From Lachnospiraceae bacterium MD308 (GTDB taxonomy: Bacteria > Bacillota > Clostridia > Lachnospirales > Lachnospiraceae), in NCBI GenBank assembly GCA_000403475.2, contig KE159796.1, positions 189,570-253,569 of the forward strand: 64,000 nucleotides of DNA, given 5' to 3'. Positions within the stretch are counted from its first letter, which is position 1; every line of letters starts with the position of its first letter. The position numbers were made by a program, and so were the translations under genes. The notes beneath the pieces were generated by a model. It was not told the origin of the DNA, searched no databases, and saw only the letters and a program-made list of their open reading frames with translations. This document shows, piece after piece, positions 58,977 to 64,000 of the stretch.

Positions 58977-60533
58977 GTGCTAAGTAATGGATTCATTATT
59001 GCAATTGCAATAGTGCTTATCATAGCAGCGGCAGTGATCAGCCATTTTGCTACTGTATCCAGTCTGAAGAACAATGCAGAGTCAAAGATTGGAAATGCAG
59101 AGACAAAAGCCCGTGAAATCATAGATGATGCGGTTAAGACGGCTGAGGCGAAAAAGAAGGAGTCTCTTTTGGAAATTAAAGAGGAATCTATCAAGAATAA
59201 GAATGAGCTTGAAAAAGAGACCAAGGAACGCAGAGCGGAATTACAACGCTATGAGAAGCGTGTCCTTTCCAAAGAAGAGGCTTTAGACAAAAAGTCCGAC
59301 GCCATTGAGAAGCGAGAGGCAGGATTTGCAGCAAAGGAAGAACAGCTCAAACACCGTGAAGCAAAGGTGGAAGAGATGAGTAGGCAAAGAGTACAGGAAC
59401 TAGAAAGAATCTCAGGACTTACCTCCGAACAGGCAAAAGAATACTTGTTGAAAACTGTTGAAGATGATGTAAAGCATGACACTGCCAAACTGGTGAAAGA
59501 ACTGGAGGCGCAGGCTAAGGAAGAGGCAGAGAAACGTGCAAAGGAATGCGTAGTGACTGCAATCCAGAGATGCGCGGCTGATCATGTGGCAGAGACTACG
59601 ATTTCTGTTGTACAGCTTCCAAGCGACGAAATGAAGGGCAGGATTATCGGAAGAGAGGGACGCAATATTCGTACACTGGAGACGATGACCGGTGTCGAGC
59701 TGATTATTGACGATACCCCGGAGGCAGTAGTGCTCTCCGGCTTTGATCCGATAAGACGTGAAGTGGCAAGAATCGCCCTTGAAAAGCTCATTGTTGACGG
59801 ACGTATTCATCCGGCAAGAATTGAGGAAATGGTGGAGAAAGCGCAGAGAGAAGTCGAAGCGATGATCCGCGAGGAAGGTGAAGCAGCAGCATTAGAAGCT
59901 GGCGTACATGGAATTCATCCGGAGCTTATCAAGCTTCTCGGAAGAATGAAGTTCCGTACAAGTTACGGACAGAATGCCCTTAAGCATTCCATGGAAGTAT
60001 CACAGCTTGCGGGGTTACTTGCCGGTGAGATTGGGCTTGACATCAGAGTGGCAAAGAGAGCCGGGCTTTTGCACGATATTGGGAAATCCATCGATCACGA
60101 TGTAGAAGGTTCCCATATCCAGATTGGTGTAGATCTTTGTAGAAAATATAAAGAATCTGCAACGGTCATTAATGCGGTAGAAGCACATCATGGCGATGTA
60201 GAGCCGGAGACCCTGATTGCTTGTGTTGTACAGGCTGCAGATACGATTTCTGCTGCAAGACCAGGCGCAAGACGGGAAACATTAGAAACATACACAAACA
60301 GATTGAAACAATTAGAAGATATCACCAACCAATTTAAGGGTGTTGATAAATCTTTTGCAATTCAGGCGGGTAGAGAGATTCGAGTTATGGTAGTTCCAGA
60401 GCAAGTATCTGATGCAGATATGGTATTGATGGCCAGGGATATTGCGAAACAGATTGAGTATGAGTTAGAATATCCCGGACAGATTAAGGTCAATGTAATC
60501 CGTGAATCGCGGGTGACAGACTTTGCCAAGTAA
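58977..60533 (+). CDS. rny: Ribonuclease Y
   Basis: 518 residues starting at GTG (58977) with GGAGG upstream. An N-terminal membrane helix (about 4-24), a long charged coiled coil (about 30-200), a KH RNA-binding domain ([15 protein letters not shown], about 220-235) and an HD domain with the metal-binding pair in [12 protein letters not shown] (about 363) appear in order. RNase Y is the membrane-bound endonuclease that starts mRNA decay in Firmicutes. It is transcribed separately from recX and closed by a terminator. Confidence 0.96.
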   Translation: MLSNGFIIAIAIVLIIAAAVISHFATVSSLKNNAESKIGNAETKAREIIDDAVKTAEAKKKESLLEIKEESIKNKNELEKETKERRAELQRYEKRVLSKEEALDKKSDAIEKREAGFAAKEEQLKHREAKVEEMSRQRVQELERISGLTSEQAKEYLLKTVEDDVKHDTAKLVKELEAQAKEEAEKRAKECVVTAIQRCAADHVAETTISVVQLPSDEMKGRIIGREGRNIRTLETMTGVELIIDDTPEAVVLSGFDPIRREVARIALEKLIVDGRIHPARIEEMVEKAQREVEAMIREEGEAAALEAGVHGIHPELIKLLGRMKFRTSYGQNALKHSMEVSQLAGLLAGEIGLDIRVAKRAGLLHDIGKSIDHDVEGSHIQIGVDLCRKYKESATVINAVEAHHGDVEPETLIACVVQAADTISAARPGARRETLETYTNRLKQLEDITNQFKGVDKSFAIQAGREIRVMVVPEQVSDADMVLMARDIAKQIEYELEYPGQIKVNVIRESRVTDFAK

Positions 60534-60563
60534 TGTAATATAAAAAGTATGAGCATTGAAACC

Positions 60564-60612
60564 AAGGGAAGTCTTGAAATATTAAATTATACAGGGCTTT
60601 CCTTATTTTTTT
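60564..60612 (+). terminator. Rho-independent terminator after rny
   Basis: AAGGGAAG (60564-60571) pairs with CTTTCCTT (60597-60604; one G-T pair), followed by ATTTTTTTG. The loop is long (25 bases), so the stem is moderate. Confidence 0.55.
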
Positions 60613-60654
60613 GATTTACGCAAAATATATAGATATAAGCAGGAGGAAAGATCA

Positions 60655-61197
60655 GTGGGTGACGATATAAAAAGAGTAGGAAGAGAATTAATCCACAAGG
60701 GAGCTATTATTGATGTGTATACGGATCATATGGAGTTTTCTAACGGCCATCATGCAGACTGGGACTTTATTCATCATGACGGGGCGGCTGCAGTGGTGCC
60801 GGTACTTCCGGATGGCAGGATTATAATGGTCAGGCAGTTTCGAAATGCGTTAGAGAGGGAGACATTAGAGATTCCCGCCGGAAAGTTAGATGCTTCCGAT
60901 GAACCCGGCGTTGCCTGCGCAAGCCGGGAGCTGGAAGAAGAAACCGGGTATAGGTCTGACAAATTGGAGTGGCTGATTACTTTGCGTACAACGGTTGCAT
61001 TTTGTGATGAGAAGATTGAGATTTATGTTGCAGAAAACTTAGTGCCGTCAAGACAGCATCTTGATGAAGATGAATTTGTAGATGTAAAGGCATATACATT
61101 GGATGAATTGAAAGAGAAGATATACTCCGGTGAAATCCAGGATTCTAAGACAGTGGCAGCGCTTTTGGCATACGAGGTCAAATACCTGCGGCGCTAA
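60655..61197 (+). CDS. NUDIX hydrolase, ADP-ribose pyrophosphatase type
   Basis: 180 residues from GTG (60655) with AGGAGGAAAG upstream. The NUDIX box appears as GKLDASDEPGVACASRELEEETGY (positions about 82-105, with the metal-binding REXXEE glutamates RELEEE). The preceding VPVLPDGRIIMVRQFRNALE is typical of ADP-sugar pyrophosphatases. It likely hydrolyses ADP-ribose to AMP and ribose 5-phosphate. A SpoIIM-like gene follows. Confidence 0.92.
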   Translation: MGDDIKRVGRELIHKGAIIDVYTDHMEFSNGHHADWDFIHHDGAAAVVPVLPDGRIIMVRQFRNALERETLEIPAGKLDASDEPGVACASRELEEETGYRSDKLEWLITLRTTVAFCDEKIEIYVAENLVPSRQHLDEDEFVDVKAYTLDELKEKIYSGEIQDSKTVAALLAYEVKYLRR

Positions 61198-61278
61198 AAA
61201 GATAAAAGATGAATATTTTCGAATATATCAAATATAACTTAACATATAATGAAGTATCTTGGTTAGGGAGGTACGACT

Positions 61279-61818
61279 GTGAGGATACAGGAAAACGGAA
61301 GACATTTTATTCTGTATTATATGTTAGGGTTTTGTGCGGGGATTCTGTATGCGAATCTTTTGGCAAAAGATTATATTGTCAGTATGGGAATCCTCAGTGA
61401 ATATTTTTTGAATCAGTACAGTGCGGATGATATTGAGATGGCGGAGTATATTTGGTATGTTGCGAGAATCCGGCTGGCTCCTGTGCTGCTTTTAGGAGCC
61501 CTTGGATGTACCAGGCTTCGGAAAGGTGCGGTGGCGGCATTCATCTTGTGGACAGGCTTTTCCTGCGGAATACTGTTTACGTCGGCGGTTATAAAGATGG
61601 GCGTAAAGGGGATTGTCCTGTGTCTGATTGCGCTGGTTCCGCAATTTTTCTTTTATATTGCAGGATATCTTGCTTTGCTTTGGTATCTTTATACATATCC
61701 GCAGTTCCGGTGGAATCTGACAAAGACAGTAATATTTCTCTTTTTGCTGGCGGTTGGGATTCTGCTGGAGTGTTATGTGAATCCGGTTATCATGCAGATG
61801 TTTATTGGAACACTTTAG
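61279..61818 (+). CDS. Stage II sporulation protein M-like membrane protein
   Basis: 179 residues from GTG (61279) with TTAGGGAGG 7 bases upstream. About five membrane segments; the start FILYYMLGFCAGILYANLLA and the later ALVPQFFFYIAGYLALLWYL agree with the SpoIIM/DUF95 family, which in sporulating Firmicutes joins SpoIID and SpoIIP in engulfment. A weak match to full SpoIIM is possible, since clostridial members diverge. It is convergent with the SpoVB-like gene. Confidence 0.75.
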   Translation: MRIQENGRHFILYYMLGFCAGILYANLLAKDYIVSMGILSEYFLNQYSADDIEMAEYIWYVARIRLAPVLLLGALGCTRLRKGAVAAFILWTGFSCGILFTSAVIKMGVKGIVLCLIALVPQFFFYIAGYLALLWYLYTYPQFRWNLTKTVIFLFLLAVGILLECYVNPVIMQMFIGTL

Positions 61819-61831
61819 TTTCGATTATATG

Positions 61832-63172
61832 TTAAGCGCTTTTGGGAGAGCGCAGGTAATGGCTTAAGTAGAGGATACACAGCAGGAACGCGGCGAGCTG
61901 ACTGGCCAGTAATCCTAAAAGATATCCTTCGATTCCGAATACAGGAATACAATAAAAGACGCTTAATATTCTTAAAATAAGGCTGAATGTATTGATGAGG
62001 AAGGAAAGAGTGGTCTTTCCGATTCCGTTGATGATACTGATCAGTGTTGTGTTTGCATATAAAAATGGGCACATCCATGCCAGAGTAACAATGTAATCCC
62101 CGGCATAGCGACTGTTAAATATATGAAATCCAATCCATTGGCCGCTTAAGAGGAGAAGAATACAGCATAGACTTCCCAGCAATACGCAGCAGCAGACGCT
62201 TTTTTGTATGATATTTTTCATTTGCTGCTCGCGTTTTAGAGTCTGTGCTTCTGCCACTGTAGGAAGCAGCATGGTGGAAACGGAGTTTGTGATGGCAGAG
62301 GGAAACAGAACACAGGGGAGCGCCATGCCGGTCAATACTCCATAGATACTTAGTGACTGGGAGACAGTCATTCCATGGGATTGAAGCTTTAAGGGAATGG
62401 AGACCGCCTCGATGCTCTGCAGAAGGTTTAAAAGTACCCGGCTTGCAGTCAGTGGTGCGGAGAGAAGGAAGAGCTCCCCAGCGAAAGTAAGGTATTTTGG
62501 AAGCTCGGCAATCCTTTTTGCCAGGCGTTGGCAGACGGGCGTTTTTTTTGTAATTATTTTCAGGCAAAACATGGAGGAAGCAATCTCTCCGGCAATCAGA
62601 CCACCTACAGCGATAGAGATGCCGAATTCTGCTCCGCTTCTTGTTCCGATAAGATAAAATAAATAGACGGACAGGATTCTGACCAGCTGCTCGATTAACT
62701 GGGAGAAAGCAGGAATTCCGGTCTCTTTGAGTCCCAGGTAGTATCCGACGATACAACTGTGAACAGAGGCAAAAGGGAACGCGTAGGACAATATGATCAA
62801 CAGGTCGCTGCAGCGCGTCTCCTGCAAAAACTGTTCGGCAATAAGTCCGGCATAACTTTGCAGCAGCAGCATGACAATGACAGACAGGCTGACAGAGAGT
62901 GCCATGGCAGTAAAAAGAAGCTTTCTTGCTTCTTTTTTTTTGCCCACAGAGGCGCGTTTTGCCACGCATCTTGCGAGGGCTGTTTCAATTCCGGCAGATG
63001 TAAGAGAAAAGCAGAGTGCATATACAGGGAAGATAAGCTGATAGAGGCCTACGCCCTCCTCGCCGAAGGTGTGGCTTAAAAAAATCCGGTAAAAAAATCC
63101 CATGAATCTGGTGGCAAACCCAGTGATGGTTAAGATAAAAGTTCCTTTTAATATTGTACGTTTAACAGACAT
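61832..63172 (-). CDS. SpoVB-like polysaccharide/lipid flippase (MVF superfamily)
   Basis: 446 residues with about 13-14 membrane segments. The beginning LKGTFILTITGFATRFMGFFYRIFLSHTFG, partly quoted here as GTFILTITGFATRFMGF, and the GVGLYQLIFPVYALCFS block are typical of SpoVB/MurJ-like oligosaccharide flippases. SpoVB-type proteins are needed for spore cortex synthesis. Together with the SpoIIM-like neighbour this indicates a sporulating lineage, though several paralogues exist and a general envelope role cannot be excluded. Confidence 0.87.
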   Translation of the reverse strand: MSVKRTILKGTFILTITGFATRFMGFFYRIFLSHTFGEEGVGLYQLIFPVYALCFSLTSAGIETALARCVAKRASVGKKKEARKLLFTAMALSVSLSVIVMLLLQSYAGLIAEQFLQETRCSDLLIILSYAFPFASVHSCIVGYYLGLKETGIPAFSQLIEQLVRILSVYLFYLIGTRSGAEFGISIAVGGLIAGEIASSMFCLKIITKKTPVCQRLAKRIAELPKYLTFAGELFLLSAPLTASRVLLNLLQSIEAVSIPLKLQSHGMTVSQSLSIYGVLTGMALPCVLFPSAITNSVSTMLLPTVAEAQTLKREQQMKNIIQKSVCCCVLLGSLCCILLLLSGQWIGFHIFNSRYAGDYIVTLAWMCPFLYANTTLISIINGIGKTTLSFLINTFSLILRILSVFYCIPVFGIEGYLLGLLASQLAAFLLCILYLSHYLRSPKSA

Positions 63173-63285
63173 TCATATGCTCCTTAAACTTATTATTAAA
63201 GCATATTCCGAAGGAGGCGGAACTATTCGCCCGTACTGTTCAAAGGAGTTTTGCGTTTGGGCAATGTGAATTATTTAACAACTAC

Positions 63286-63347
63286 TTGACAGATTCTCTT
63301 GCGGGTGGTATTCTACATGTGGAAATAAATCCGAGTAAATTACTAGG
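63286..63347 (+). promoter_or_regulatory. iscR-nifS promoter with Rrf2-type operator
   Basis: TTGACA (63286-63291), a 17-bp spacer and TATTCT (63309-63314) form the promoter. Downstream, CCGAGTAAATTACTAGG (63331-63347) is an 8-1-8 inverted repeat with one mismatch, in front of the TTG start. A regulator bound there would block elongation or initiation, consistent with autoregulation by the IscR-type protein. Confidence 0.65.
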
Positions 63348-63367
63348 GATTAAAAGAAGGTGAGAAT

Positions 63368-63826
63368 TTGAAACTTTCTACAAAAGGAAGATACGGATTG
63401 CGGGCAATGATCGATCTTGCCAGATACAGTGGAAAAGAGCCTGTTACAATTGGCAGTATCGCTGCAAGGCAGAATATTTCGGAGCGGTATCTTGAACAAA
63501 TCGTTGCACTGCTTAAGAAGAATGGATTGGTGAAAAGCATCCGGGGGGCATCCGGAGGCTATGTGCTTTCGAGAGAGATGAAAGATATATCCGTGGGAGA
63601 TATATTGCGCGCGTTAGAAGGAAGCCTTGAGCCGGTGAAATGTGCGGCTTTTGATTCTGAAGATGGCTGTATGGCGTCCGGTGGATGTGTCTCGAAGTAT
63701 GTGTGGCAGAGGATTAATGAAAGTATCACCCGCACAGTAGACGAGATGGACTTAGAAGAATTGGTACAGGAAAGTGAGCGAATCAATCCGGAGGGTGATT
63801 ACACAAATCCCATGTGCAGTTCATAG
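63368..63826 (+). CDS. Rrf2-family regulator, IscR type
   Basis: 152 residues starting at TTG (63368), with GAAGGTGAG upstream. The winged helix reads [20 protein letters not shown], then [19 protein letters not shown] and [11 protein letters not shown]. The cysteine motif C-x8-C-x5-C ([17 protein letters not shown]; about 92-108) is the Fe-S-binding motif of IscR. It precedes a cysteine desulfurase by 71 bp, the usual iscR-iscS(nifS) arrangement, so it probably senses Fe-S supply and regulates its own operon. Confidence 0.93.
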   Translation: MKLSTKGRYGLRAMIDLARYSGKEPVTIGSIAARQNISERYLEQIVALLKKNGLVKSIRGASGGYVLSREMKDISVGDILRALEGSLEPVKCAAFDSEDGCMASGGCVSKYVWQRINESITRTVDEMDLEELVQESERINPEGDYTNPMCSS

Positions 63827-63897
63827 AGTTTATGGGACAGGTTACAGGGCACTTACAGTATAGTGACTATGAAGATGGAAAAATTGGAGGTACGAAA

Positions 63898-64000
63898 ATG
63901 GATCGATTGATATATCTTGATAATGCTGCGACGACGAAGACAGCGCCGGAAGTTGTGGAGGCAATGCTTCCGTATTTTACAGAAAATTACGGGAATCCTT
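63898..64000 (+). CDS. Cysteine desulfurase (NifS/IscS), 5' portion
   Basis: The window ends after 34 codons. The visible start, [17 protein letters not shown] followed by [17 protein letters not shown], is the conserved beginning of NifS/IscS cysteine desulfurases, which mobilise sulfur from cysteine for Fe-S clusters. GGAGG lies 7 bases before the ATG at 63898. It follows the IscR-type regulator and is presumably followed by a NifU-like scaffold outside the window. Confidence 0.93.
   Translation, partial: MDRLIYLDNAATTKTAPEVVEAMLPYFTENYGNP

Noticed and set aside
61209-61400. Short open frame before the SpoIIM-like gene
   Set aside because: It overlaps the SpoIIM-like gene in another frame and has no good ribosome site or motif; the GTG start at 61279 with GGGAGG fits better.
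1-64000. CRISPR array, tRNA or rRNA genes
   Set aside because: I saw no regularly spaced identical repeats and no cloverleaf or rRNA-like stretches; intergenic gaps are mostly promoters, leaders or remnants.

Overview
The window looks like chromosome of a spore-forming, low-to-moderate G+C Firmicute, most likely a Lachnospiraceae gut anaerobe (Clostridium cluster XIVa). The clues are SpoIIM-like and SpoVB-like genes, a Trp T-box leader, RNase Y, ScpAB, a DUF1292 protein, GAAC-N4-GTTC SOS control of recA, strong GGAGG ribosome sites and 4-8 bp gene overlaps. The species assignment is inference from gene content only. I see no rRNA, tRNA or CRISPR array.

Layout. 0-1.5 kb: the 3' part of an FtsX-type ABC permease. 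1.5-3.7 kb: an AgrC/LytTR-type two-component pair with its own direct-repeat promoter. 3.8-7.1 kb: a sodium-solute symporter / DUF3311 / creatininase-family operon, divergent from a Crp/Fnr-type regulator; a 22-bp palindrome sits at activator-like distances from both predicted promoters. 7.3-9.9 kb: eroded mobile-element cargo (transposase tail, hydrolase remnant, broken tetR, broken tnpV, truncated sigma factor) around one intact hydrolase. 9.9-11.6 kb: a complete IS1380-type insertion sequence with 16-bp terminal inverted repeats. 11.7-18.8 kb: an AT-rich defence-like island with type III restriction-modification (mod-res), a GNAT acetyltransferase, an OLD/AAA-type ATPase and an overlapping small gene with a possible PD-(D/E)XK nuclease core. 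This is the best candidate for a little-described system.

18.9-31.6 kb: a response-regulator diguanylate cyclase, a large M24 aminopeptidase P, and the complete trpEGDCFBA operon under a T-box leader followed by a second hairpin. Then come an Rrf2 regulator divergent from cysK, azlCD remnants and a LysR regulator. 31.6-37.7 kb: ribosomal protein bL25, metY, a membrane protein, glnK-amtB, and a DUF3791 / DUF3990 / small-protein cassette that resembles a toxin-antitoxin module. 37.8-46.4 kb: a HAD phosphatase, a metallophosphoesterase, a membrane protein, scpA-scpB, a D-Ala-D-Ala carboxypeptidase, and a GntR/ABC exporter operon. 46.5-56.8 kb: a DUF1292 protein, an OmpR-type two-component pair divergent from a glycosyltransferase-YfhO operon, a CmpB-type membrane protein, a TetR regulator, pepT and a second sodium-solute symporter. 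57-64 kb: recA-recX, rny, a NUDIX hydrolase, SpoIIM-like, SpoVB-like, an IscR-type Rrf2 regulator and the first codons of a cysteine desulfurase.

How the parts fit together. Sulfur metabolism recurs (cysK, metY, the iscR-nifS start), and the three promoters share a CC-N-A-N-T ... A-N-T-N-G(G) operator frame, suggesting a common Rrf2 logic. Nitrogen and amino-acid supply is represented by trp, glnK-amtB, pepT, the M24 peptidase and the azl remnant. The accessory content is concentrated at 7-19 kb and 36.8-37.7 kb.
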